Assembly: GCA_025602915.1 (NCBI GenBank)
Contig: JAHLJZ010000013.1
Location: 372,001-436,000, forward strand
Length of the DNA stretch: 64,000 nt
Reading direction: 5' to 3'
Source of the DNA: Paraphysoderma sedebokerense
Lineage: Eukaryota > Blastocladiomycota > Physodermatomycetes > Physodermatales > Physodermataceae
Below, piece after piece: positions 1 through 10,603 of the stretch (position 1 is the stretch's first letter; each line of letters begins with the position of its first letter). The position numbers and the translations under genes are program-made. The notes below the pieces were generated by a model that saw only the letters and a program-made list of their open reading frames with translations, did no database searches and was not told the origin of the DNA.

Positions 1-1016
1 CAGCCATATTCGCGAATTTATGGCGGTAAGAGAACGAGAGTAAGATAGAAAGTCAAAGCGGGGGCGGCAGGAAACATATAATATAGACGATTGCAACTCC
101 AATGCCCATATAAAATGCAGATGTCGTTTTCGACAAATTAGTTGATAAAACTTTAGATGTGATTTCTCTCTCTAAGGTACGTCATCCTGGAAGAATAGAA
201 GGATTCTCATTTTCTGTGGCGAGACGAGGAATGAGAGCGCCAAGGAGGAGGTAGGAATGAGTATTTATTCACACCATTGAATGGATATTAATATTACATA
301 CGGGACATGTTTATAAGTGTATAATTTTTGTGAGTGACTGTGAATGATGTAATGCTGCCAAGTGAACAAATTCCACTCGGGGACCACCGCAGGGAAGGAA
401 TAGGCCTAACACCACATACACAAAACGATACAGAATACAAATACAGCAACAGATACACAATCTCTTATTGTCACTCTGTTATCTGTAGCCACTCTGCTCT
501 CCACTTTGTTTCTGCGCAAAATTCAGTCTCTCATTCCAATTAGACTGCAAGTTTAAATCTTATCACGCACCAACAACCAAGGTAAACAAACTCCTCTCAG
601 TCGCTGACTCATACATCCTGTCTGCCGTGCACTCTCTTACACTGACCCAAATTCGGTATCAAGGGTCGTAGATAGACAAAGCGTTCTCTGTTTCATTAAT
701 TACCGCCAGTTGACACCTAATCATTTTACACGCCGCTTGACAGATCAGATTGAATTGTATTCGACTACTCAAACTCACAATCCGTTAATTCTGAATCAAA
801 GTTCTCTTCTTCGGTAGCAAGACTTCCATTCGTCAAATGCTCAGTCTAAATATCGTAACGGCGGTTTAAAAACGTTTAACGTATGTAAATGGTTTCCTGC
901 GACTGTACCTTAAGCTCTTGATTCTGTAATTAATTCATATCCCTTGCAACAGTACAACCACCGTCATTTTTATACATTTGAAATCATTATTAGTTTGAAA
1001 TCACTTAATATCATTA
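1..1016. other. Upstream intergenic region, no gene seen
   Basis: No convincing coding exon is visible on either strand; open frames are short and show no family motif. The last few hundred bases are AT-rich and presumably hold the promoter and 5' leader of the ADA3 gene that starts at 1017. Positions 3-24 hold a near-palindrome: GCCATA and TATGGC arms around a TTCGCGAA core, offset by two bases. Its role is unknown. Confidence 0.5.
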
Positions 1017-3715
1017 ATGTCGTCGAGTTCACCAACTCCCCCGCCACTTCCCACGGATCTCGTTCTTCAACCATCCGAGCATGCACTTCTGTACCGTAAA
1101 TATCTTCCACATTACACTGACTCGGGCCCTAGTATACCAAATGCAATCGAATTGACGGCATTACAAGAGGAATTACTGTCCCTTTCGACGAAAGCTTCAG
1201 AGCGTGTGAAAGCTTTGGAATCAGAAATCAGTAAAATTGAAAGTTATATCAGTGCAGCGAACCCGGTGACTAGTCGTTTAGATGAGAAAACTGAAGTTGA
1301 AGTGAAGGAGGAGCCTATGGAAGAAAATGAGTTTTTCAAAGCCTTGTCAGTGGAGAGAGAGTCTTCGGTGGATTTAAAGAAAGACAAGAAGAGACGGAAA
1401 AGTTTCGGCGTGTCATCTACCGATTTGGGTGGGGATGCTGGAAAATGTAATTTATTTCGGATTTCGTGAATATGTTGTTGTAACCTAAACTAACCTACTT
1501 TACTATATTATAGTGCCATCTTCCGGACCTTCACATTCAACAGAAGGCGAAAAATTAATTATTAGACTGAAGCCCGCAGTTGTAGGCACTAATTCACAGA
1601 TTCCTGCGCCACTTCCTTCCGCATCTGGTTTAAGTCACCAACGAGCAAAAATAAAGAAGGAGCGGATGACTCCTGAACCTCCTTCAATGCTGGCCGAGAA
1701 AGACAAAGTGAAAGTTGAGGTAAGTAGCATGATGTCCTTCTTTCTGATCTTTACCGTATGTTAAACCAATTGCTTTTTCTCTCTTTTATGATGAGCAGAA
1801 AAAGACAACCGCCGCTAACCGCAAGAAGAGATCCTCCAGTGTTGGACTGGCTGCTTACGATTCAAGATCCGGTACACCTCCATTGAACGGTTCCGCAACG
1901 CCCTTCCCTCTGCCTGATATTCCTGAAGCGAAGCGACCACATGTAACTGTCATCGAGCATAACGATAATCGGGAGTACTATTACGAGAATTTCGGTGTAG
2001 GAAGGTACGAAGTTTTAGACGGGGACGATTACAGTAAAGTCAAAGCTCCCAGTCAGCAGGCAAATGCTCAACAGTTTTGGAGCATGGTCGAAAATTACAT
2101 CCGACCCCTCACGGAAGATGATTTACGATATTTACAAAAAGAAGATGATGATCCACGTTCGTACATAATACCACCACTTGGTCGTCATTATCGCGAAGTT
2201 TGGACCGAAGAAGAACGGGCATTGTTTGGGTCTGAATCCTCCAATCGCTATTCAAAGTATCCTACACCAAAACCCACTTGGCCAGATGATGTAGTCACAA
2301 TATCGCCAGAAATGTGCGCGGGACCATTAACGGAACGATTGATTAGTTCTTTATTAAATGACGACAGGGACAAAGGAAAGATTGAAGACGGAGATGTACG
2401 AGACATTTCGGGCAGTGGGGGCGATGAGAATAGTGGGCCATTAAGATTTGATCTGGGAGTGAATAGAGACGTCGAAAGTTTGGAAGATCGAATTAAAAGG
2501 GAATTGCGAAATATAGGATTGCTAGCTGACGGAGAGGTTGGTCTTATTCATTCGGCAGGGCTCTTGCGGAATTATTGTTAACCCAGATATATTTCAGCCC
2601 AACTTCAAAGATCGACAGGACGACGAACTTTGTGTGACTTTAAGAAAGCTTCAGGCGGACTTACGAGAGCAACATCGAATAAATATGGCACGCAAGCATC
2701 GCCTTTTACAGATTGCCAAGAATAGAATGGCTTATCAAGAATATTGTCAAGTTTTGGAGGATACAGAGAAGCAGATTGAAACATCATTTTCCAAAAAATA
2801 CATGGTATGTTAATAATTTTCTTGAATAAGGCGTTGAATGTTAGTGTGATGTCTGGAGGGTGATGTGCAAGGGAAGGACAAATTGACATCTTCTGACTTG
2901 CAATATTATTATTATTTTAGCACAAACTTGGGCCAAAGAAATCGAAGAAATCGAAAATATCCCATAATCCGTCCTCCAATTCTTTACCGCTCCCAGGCGT
3001 TGCAACTACTACCCCTCAACTTCAACATTCAAATTCGCCGTCTAGATCCATGTCTCCGTCTAATAACCCTCATTCTACTTCATCCAACACCCGCTCGAAT
3101 CCGACCTCTACTCTATATTCTACCGCTAGACCAAATATTCCTGATTCGGCAGCGAAAGCTCTCGAAAAACGACTCAAATTAGTCCAAACCATTGGTCCCA
3201 TATTTGAGGACAAATGGGAAGAATTTGGAGGCTTACCGAAAGAAAGCATATATGCTGGATTGGGAAATGAAAAGTCCAAGATTAAACGTTCGCAGGATAG
3301 TGAAGAAAATGAAGAGAAAGACAGTGGCGAAGGAGGAGGAAATAACAAAGCAGGCGATAATGATACACCGGGCAGTAAAGAGAAAGCGAAATCTTCCCGA
3401 CCAAGTATACCTGAAGAAGCAGCTAAGGCTATCGAAGTCAGACAGAAACTGGTGTCTAAGGTTGAACCAATCTTCGATGAGAATGGTGGCTCAAAATATA
3501 ATGCGAAAGGTACACCGTCGGAAAGTATTTACAAAAATCTAAAATCGGAAACCAAGGGAGATGACAAAGAAGTTGAAAACAACGGCGATGTTGAAATGAC
3601 TCATCAAGAAAATGACGAAGGTGATGCAAATAGCGCTGTTGCAACAGGAAGTGCGACCGATCTAGTTGAAGGCGACGTGGTTGATCCTGATGGGGATGTG
3701 GAGATGGATGATTAG
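1017..3715 (+). CDS. ADA3: ADA3/NGG1 transcriptional adaptor (SAGA/ADA histone acetyltransferase module)
   Basis: Ada3 bridges Ada2-Gcn5 to the rest of the SAGA/ADA coactivator in the nucleus and stimulates nucleosomal histone acetylation. Five exons join in phase: 1017-1446, 1514-1719, 1799-2536, 2598-2804 and 2921-3715, giving 791 residues. The diagnostic block spans about residues 370-530: WPDDVV and GPLTERLISSLL motifs, then the helical LRKLQADLREQH and MAYQEYCQVLEDTEKQIE stretch typical of Ada3. The N-terminus has a coiled segment and acidic linkers. The C-terminal Ada3 motif (KALEKRLKLVQTIGPIF, near residue 606, followed by PKESIY) occurs a second time near residue 695 (AKAIEVRQKLVSKVEPIF followed by PSESIY). 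The protein ends in an acidic tail. The identification rests on recalled family motifs and is strong for the central block. Confidence 0.88.
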
Positions 3716-4216
3716 ATTGCTGAAGATGGAAACTCGCATCTACTAGAATACACCCAGCACATACGAGAGTGAATTAGGAAAGTACATATAGAATACTGAA
3801 TTGATCACGCTGGTGATCAAGACAACAAAGCGATCGGTTATGGAGGATATGTTGCTTCGCAATTGTTATTTCCCTTTTGCGACTGCACTTGTATGATCCT
3901 GTTGAAAGCGAATTGAGCTTGAATTATTGTCGGTTGAATTGCTAGTTAATAACCAACCATCAAGTATATATGTCGAAATTATGTAAAAGACGAATAAAAT
4001 GGGCACCATACTGTAAAATCAACAGTAAATCCGTTTATCCATGCAGTCGTCAGAATGTCGGACTAACCCCGAATTTTCGGTGCCGGCGGCTCCGGACAGG
4101 GTTCTCTTCAGGCTCGCCAGTTTTAGAACCTTTAACTTCAAAATTATGGACTTTTAATAACAACAAACACACAAACTTATCTCTATTAAAATCAGATCAT
4201 CACAAATTTTTAGATC
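3716..4216 (+). other. ADA3 3' region and promoter of the LisH-WD40 gene
   Basis: About 500 bases between two genes on the same strand. No coding signal was seen; short open frames look like chance. It should hold the ADA3 polyadenylation region, including a perfect small hairpin at 3801-3820, and the start region of the next gene. Confidence 0.5.
3801..3820 (+). repeat. Perfect 8-bp inverted repeat (hairpin) in the ADA3 3' region
   Basis: TTGATCAC and GTGATCAA arms flank a four-base GCTG loop, about 85 bases past the ADA3 stop codon. It could form an RNA hairpin in the 3' UTR or be a palindromic protein site; nothing distinguishes these. Confidence 0.5.
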
Positions 4217-6990
4217 ATGATATCCTCCTCTTCCGTCGAACAGGGAGCGACGGCCACACCTCAACAACCTAATACAGAATCTAAACCTGAAACCACAGAG
4301 TCATCGACTTTATCCGAGAAGATAAAAGTCACAGATACTGCCACAGAATTGCAAGATAATGAAAAAATTATAAGTGGGATTCCTATGGAGTCAAATGGCA
4401 TAAGTATATCTGGAGCCAGCAGTGGCGAAGGTGAAAATGGAAAGGCGGTGAATGTTGAAGATGATAGAAAGAAAAGGTGAGCCACCGAAATCAGAATTCT
4501 GAGTTTGAATTTTTGGCTATTGATTCTTCGCAGAACAGTGATTTTGTTGGTGAAACCAGTTCCCAATTCTGATTTCTAAAGATGGTCTTATTTGTTGCTT
4601 GCAACACGATAAATTATTCCTTCGTGATTGATTCTTGTTCGCTAATTTTGGTTTTTATTCTTTCGAATTATAGTTTAGGTGCAATAGCGGCTAGTCATAC
4701 TCATGCAGGTTCACATTTGAAATCGATACGGCCTACTGAAGATATTTTTAACCCAAAGGATCCAAAGATCAAAGAAGTACGTTTTTTGAAGTTGGACTTC
4801 GTTAATTTGATTGATAATAGGAGTTGGAAGAAATTAATCAACTTCCACTAGGATATTATTCGAATGGTCATACAGTATTTGAACGATGAAGGATATCAAG
4901 GATCTAAGATGACGGTACAAGACGAAGCGAATGTCAAATACCATGAACATGAGGAGCAGCAATTGGAGATCCGAAGATTACGGAAGGCCATTCTAGGTGA
5001 AGCTTATTTCAATCCAAATTTATTTCGTAGGTGGATAAATCTAATGTTCTTATTCTGAATTTTTAAATACAGACGGTGATTGGGCAGAAGTCGATAAACT
5101 ATGTTCCAAACCTCTCGTGAAAAACCATAAATCATTTCTATATGCGATCTACAAGCAACAGTATCTCGAACATGTCGAGCATCATGAAATTCAGAAGGCG
5201 TTTACGCTGCTGAACAAGAGATTGAAACCGTTGGAACACCTACAAACGACACCGAACGAGTTTAAAGATCTTTGTTATTTACTGACTGCTAAAAGTGTAC
5301 ATGACGCTTCCACGTTTCGAAATTGGGAAGGAATTGGTCCTAGCAGAGAAAAGTTGGTGGACCATCTACAAAACATGATTGATTTTGAGTCTTCGGAAAA
5401 AGACGGTGAGTTGGCGCATAACAGTAGCCTTAGGACGTCGGTGGTTGATCATTATCGCCCTTATAGGATCTGTGTACGTACCGCCAAACAGATTGCTGTC
5501 ATTACTTCGTCAGGCCGTCGCATACCAGATTGAATTTTCTCGATATCACCCCAGAATTGCCCCTAAAGTTACAACGTGAGTTCAACTTCTGTACAAATCT
5601 GTATGTTCTCAAACATATGACTTAACAGATATATCCCCTCTCTTATGTTAGCTTATTACAAGATTATCAGAGTTTCATTATACCAAATGCTGTCCGACAT
5701 ACGTTTACGGGACATAAGGGGAACATTAAATGTGTTGATTTTGTGGGAGAAGAAGGAAAGTTAATTGCCAGTGGATCCAGGTACTGTCCGTTTGCGAATA
5801 ACCGATTTCGCAGTCCGAGAAATATCTGACTAAAACGAAATTTCAAGTGACAATACCTTAAGGATATGGGACACGGAAACTTCGAATTGTGTTGGTGTGT
5901 TGGAAGGCCATACATCCCGTATATGGGATGTAACTTCGAATCCGTCAGGCAGTATTGTCGCTTCAGCTTCTGGCGATGGTACCGTCAAGGTTTGCCCGCT
6001 TTATTATTGTATTCAACTCATTACATTTTTATAATTTTATTTGTTTCAGCTCTGGGATATGAAAAATAATAGGATGGCTTGCTTACATTCGTTTGGTGGC
6101 CATGAAGGAGACGTTTATACTGTCAAATATCATCCAGGCGAGGTAAGTGCTCTTTCAATACCGTATCCGATACATTGATTATTGACGAGACAAAATTATA
6201 GACTCATGTGGTTACTGGTGGTTACGACAAGATCGTTCGTCTGTTTGATGTCAATACAGGTCAAGTTGTAAAAACATTCCCTGGTCATCAACTTTCTGTG
6301 TCGAAGACTATTTTCAACCCGCTTGGGAATCTTATCGTATCTGGGTATGACTCAATTTTCTCGGTTATGCGAAGTCTATATGTTCTCACTTTCAAGTGTC
6401 GTTATAGATCAAAAGACTCGACCATCAAATTCTGGGACATAGTCAGTGGACTTTGCATTCGTACGATTACCTCGCATTTGGGCGAAGTCACTTCTGTGGA
6501 GATGAATTCGAATGGAACTCTTCTACTCAGTAGTTCAAAAGATAATTCTAATAGGCTATGGGACGTTAGGATGGTGAGTTTGAAGCATTCCTTGCTTAAT
6601 CAATGTTTGTTATCTGTAAACTCACGCACTGATATGTCGGCAGGTTCGCCCCATTCGCAGATTTAAAGGCCACCAAAATACGTCGAAGAATTTCATTCGC
6701 GCTGGCTTTGCCCATAACTCGTTAATAGTGGGTGGCTCAGAGGTATAGATTTACTTTTAACTCAGTACTTTCAAATCGAATACTGACTTCTCTAATCTGA
6801 CGAACGCTAGGATGGCATTGTGTACATTTGGGACCAAGAGAAAGGATCTGTTTTGCAAAAACTGAAGTCGCATACTGGAATAGTGTACAACGCTGTATGG
6901 AATGCTCGACAGAGTTTGTTGGTCAGCTGCAGCGATGACAAGACTTTGAAAACTTGGCATTATGACGAAACCAAGCCAGTCTTTGAATAG
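4217..6990 (+). CDS. LisH-CTLH-WD40 repeat protein (WDR26/Gid7-like architecture)
   Basis: Twelve short exons join in phase: 4217-4476, 4674-4776, 4852-5026, 5073-5405, 5467-5575, 5652-5780, 5848-5989, 6050-6142, 6202-6344, 6408-6573, 6644-6742 and 6811-6990, giving 643 residues. After a low-complexity N-terminus comes a LisH-type segment (IIRMVIQYLNDEGY) and a CTLH/CRA-like helical region (KAFTLLNKRLKPLE, later PPNRLLSLLRQAVAYQ). Seven WD repeats follow, with clear GH and WD dipeptides (for example NTLRIWDTE, GTVKLWDMK, STIKFWDIV). LisH plus CTLH plus WD40 is the layout of WDR26/Gid7, the substrate-recruiting or scaffold subunit of the GID/CTLH ubiquitin ligase. I did not find a WDR26-specific signature, so another LisH-WD40 family is possible. 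The domain call is firm; the orthologue is not. Confidence 0.8.
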
Positions 6991-7445
6991 AATGTCTGCT
7001 GGCAATGATCAGAATGTATGACTCATAAGTTGTGCGAAGAGTAACGTACAAATAAACATGTGTAATCTATTCTTCAATCAGCTAAGTCGTCGACATGATC
7101 GCCTCCATTGATGATATTGGCTTGTTCATGGATGCCAGTTTATCCCTGTGACGTGTCAAATTGAAAACAGGCGGTGCTGTCCACGACAAAGTACAAACAC
7201 CACCGCTTCGGTTACATCCATCATTCGCTGGACTTGGATTGAATCTTTGCATCAATCAAAGGCAGCATCGGAAAGTGAATACTCGGCTGTTTTCAGTTTA
7301 CATTCCCCAGTGTTGAATGGAAACCGCTTTCTCTTTCATAGTCTTCCTCCAACTTTCGACAAGTACCTTCGCCACCGAGATAGACAGCTTGGAATTTTCA
7401 AAGACCACAAATTAAATTGCTATTTACATTGAAATCAAAACAGTT
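6991..7445. other. Intergenic region between the WD40 gene and HRD1
   Basis: No supported gene. One open frame of about 94 codons at 7148-7432 has no recognisable motif and no clear splice context. An AATAAA-like signal lies about 60 bases after the WD40 stop codon. The rest is presumably 3' end plus HRD1 promoter. Confidence 0.5.
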
Positions 7446-10357
7446 ATGCAATTCACACGGCAACCCTCCCGTGTCGCTTTATTTGGACTTGTCTCGTCAA
7501 CCGTTGCATCCGCCGTCTTGCTCCATGCCTTTAGTCTTCATTCTTGGTATTTCTATCCAGCATGTATCTATATCTCAAGGTCAAGTGCTTGCATGATGGT
7601 GAATATCTGTTTATTTTGTAGTTGCTGTTAACTGGGACAGTCGATCTGTATTCATCTCGCATCGTAGTGCAAATGTCATACAGTACATTAACTCTTTTCT
7701 TGTAGGCACTAATGAACTTTGCTTTGTTTGTCGGACTCATGTTCGGTAGAGGAGTTCAAAAAGTTGTATTTGGAGAGTTGAGAGCTGTCGAAGTTGAGGT
7801 ATGGCCAAAGTCTGATATACGGATTATATCTAAAGAGCGGTGGCTTATTAATGGTAATTCGGTTATGATAGCATCTTTACGAACGGTCTTGGCTAGCTGT
7901 GACCGAAACTTTACTTGCTATGACAATATTTCGTGACGAATTTGATTCGAAATTCATGATCTTGTTTGCGGCCTTGATGATGTTAAAGGCCTTTCATTGG
8001 TATTTCTGTCTATCTATTCCTGGTCTTGTGACTTCGCAACTAATATTATCATTTGACAGGATATGCGCCGATCGAGTGGACTTTGTAAGCATTTTTATTT
8101 GTACGGACTCGATGCCGCTTAATGAACCAGGTATTGACACTTAACGATTGGCTTTGCCTTTCGGCTATCCTTCAGATTGAGCAATCTCCGGTAACCCAAA
8201 TCTCATTCCACATAAAGTTGGCTTCCTTCATGTGCTTTTTATTTGGGGTAGATACAGCATTCAGTACTCATGCTGTACAAATCATCATGGACAAAGGCCC
8301 TAATGTGATGCTGCTGTTTGGATTTGAGGTTAGTTCTCCTGGAACAGATAATTGGTCTCAGCTGGTTCAGTTCAATTCACCGACGTCTCCTTTAGTATAC
8401 CATTCTATCGTCGACAATGGTTGTTACATTTGCGAAATACATATTGCACATTCTCGATATGCGGCGAGAAGAACCATGGGAAAATAAGAGCGTTTGGATT
8501 TTCTACATAGAGATGGCGCATGGTGAGTAACTTTCGATAACACCTGATCCATGATTTCGATATTCATATTCCTATATTCGGTATTGGTAGATTTCTTTAA
8601 GCTCGTCAATTATATCGTCTTTTTCTCCCTTATTCTCGCATTCTACGGGTTGCCCATACACATAATTCGAGATTTATACTTGACCTTGCGATCATTCCTC
8701 GTAAAAGTACGAGATTTGATCCGCTATCGACAAGCAACCCGTAACATGGATCAGCGATATCCAAATGCAACCGCTGATGATTTGAATCGTTTGTCTGACC
8801 GCACATGTATTATTTGTCGTGAGGATATGTGGGCGGAAGGGGAAGTTCGACCCGCTGAAGACGAGCGTCCGGTAGGTAATCAACAGAGGAGGGGACAAAT
8901 TCCCAAAAAGCTGCCATGTGGACACATTTTTCATTTCTCTTGTCTACGAAGTTGGTTGGAGCGACAACAGAGTTGCCCCACATGGTAATGTACTTCGGTT
9001 AAGTTCGCTTTACATGATCCCGTATTAATCAAATTCTGCGTTCTTCTATAACAGTCGACGTCCGGTGCTTGAAAATAACAACAATCGAGGGCCTCAAGTT
9101 CAACCCGTTGCACAGCAGCAAGCTCGTCCGGCTCAACCTCCAAATGCTCCCATTCGACCCAATGCCGCTCAGCAAGCGGCTCCAATGAACCAAGGAGTGT
9201 TTCCTCCTGTTGCTGGCCCGCCCTTTAATCCGTTTGTCATACCTGCAAATCAAGCACCACAAAATCAGGCGAACTCCCCTGCAGGTTCAACAAATAGTAC
9301 GTCGCCGACAACTGTTTCTGCTACCTCCTCGAATCGCCGCATTACCATATCATTTCGACCACCTGTCATGAACAATGCGGCACCATCTGGTTCTTCGACC
9401 GCCGCCACTCCGCCTCAGCCTCCAATGTTTCTTCCTTACATGTTTCCAATGCCACCACTTGCTCCTCACGGGTCGATCCCTAACCTCCCCCAGCAGCCAG
9501 TTTTAACCCATTTGACGGACGAACAGTTACAGTCCTTTCTCTCGACAACGTTAGATCGTAATACTTTAGAAGAGAGGATTCGTACTTTACAAAGAGTTCA
9601 AAACCAATTGCATGGATGCATAACTGCTATGACACAAATAGCCAGTACTCTGGATGTCAATTTACATAATGCAAGGCCTCCAGTAACCTCGGCACCAGCG
9701 CCTTCCACATCCTCGACGTCCAGCTCTATTGCACAGTCAAATTCTGGTGCCAGCGGTTCCCCGACCTTCAACCTATCCTCCTCTCGCGACACCGGTTCCA
9801 CCACGAACAGACAGTTCTCGGCTAGTATTACATTCAACACGTCACGTCCAAACGCCGGAGTACCGACTTCGCGGTCGCCAGGAACTTCCCCCCCATCTTC
9901 AACCACAAGTCGGAGGGAGTCGGGAGGTAAGGAGCCGACAGAGTCGAATAAATCGACGTCGACAACTTCAGACCAGACCTCGCCGGGATTATCCAAACCA
10001 CCCCCATATTCATCTCTACCGTCCTCCGATGTAGCAACAACGTCTCAAATAATCGGAGGAACGTCTCCTCTCATCCCGCCATCATCAACCTCTGTCCATT
10101 CTTCGAAGCCCTCTCCGTGGTCACAGCAACCTGGAACAACAGGTTCGTCGAGTTCGTATCTCAGTTCCGGAGGATCAAGTTCCACAGGATCAAGTTTTAC
10201 CGCAGGATATACATTGGGTACTCCTCCCAATGCGACTGCGCCCTCTGTTGGATCGAACAAGTCAATAATCGCAGAAAAAGATGACGCAGAGAATGGTGCT
10301 AGCAGTAGTTCTTCTGATAGAAAGACAGAGAGCGGAGATCAGATCAGTGGAAACTGA
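7446..10357 (+). CDS. HRD1: HRD1/synoviolin, ER-membrane RING E3 ubiquitin ligase (ERAD)
   Basis: Hrd1 retrotranslocates and ubiquitinates misfolded proteins at the ER membrane. Nine exons join in phase to 788 residues: 7446-7598, 7706-7798, 7838-7853, 7897-7999, 8060-8084, 8176-8328, 8396-8522, 8591-8984 and 9055-10357. Residues 1 to about 290 form the hydrophobic multi-spanning region, with family motifs VTETLLAMT, MLLFGFE and WENKSVWIFYIE. A RING-H2 follows at about 297-363: CIICRED, then CGHIFHFSCLRSW, then CPTCRRPV. The loop between its second and third ligand pairs is longer than in the human protein. About 425 Ser/Thr/Pro/Gln-rich residues follow, containing one short conserved helix (DEQLQSFLSTTL). 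Exon 3 has only 16 nt, between a 39-nt and a 43-nt intron; including it restores the conserved sequence. Identity is very well supported. Confidence 0.95.
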
Positions 10358-10603
10358 TCAAGCAGTATGTGAACAAAAAATGTTTAATTCCAAATTTCCA
10401 ACGGGGTTGTGTCGGTGGACATGCACGCATTGTCATTCTCTTATAATGGGTTGAAAGTCAAAAATTTTTGTGTTGATGAGTACCCAAGATTGGGTTATAC
10501 TTGTTCAATATAAAAGTGTCATTTCTTATTTGCATATTCCGTGTTGACTTGTTGTCCTCTTTATCAACTCTCTCTGGTTTTACGGATTTATTCGTTTTTC
10601 AAC

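Noticed and set aside
3-24. Near-palindrome around TTCGCGAA at the window start
   Set aside because: The arms are offset by two bases and there is no gene context; too weak to call an operator.
7148-7432. 94-codon open frame between the WD40 gene and HRD1
   Set aside because: No motif, no splice context, and the composition is like the surrounding intergenic DNA.
9598-9996. 132-codon open frame antisense to HRD1
   Set aside because: Shadow of the low-complexity Ser/Thr/Pro tail of HRD1 on the other strand.
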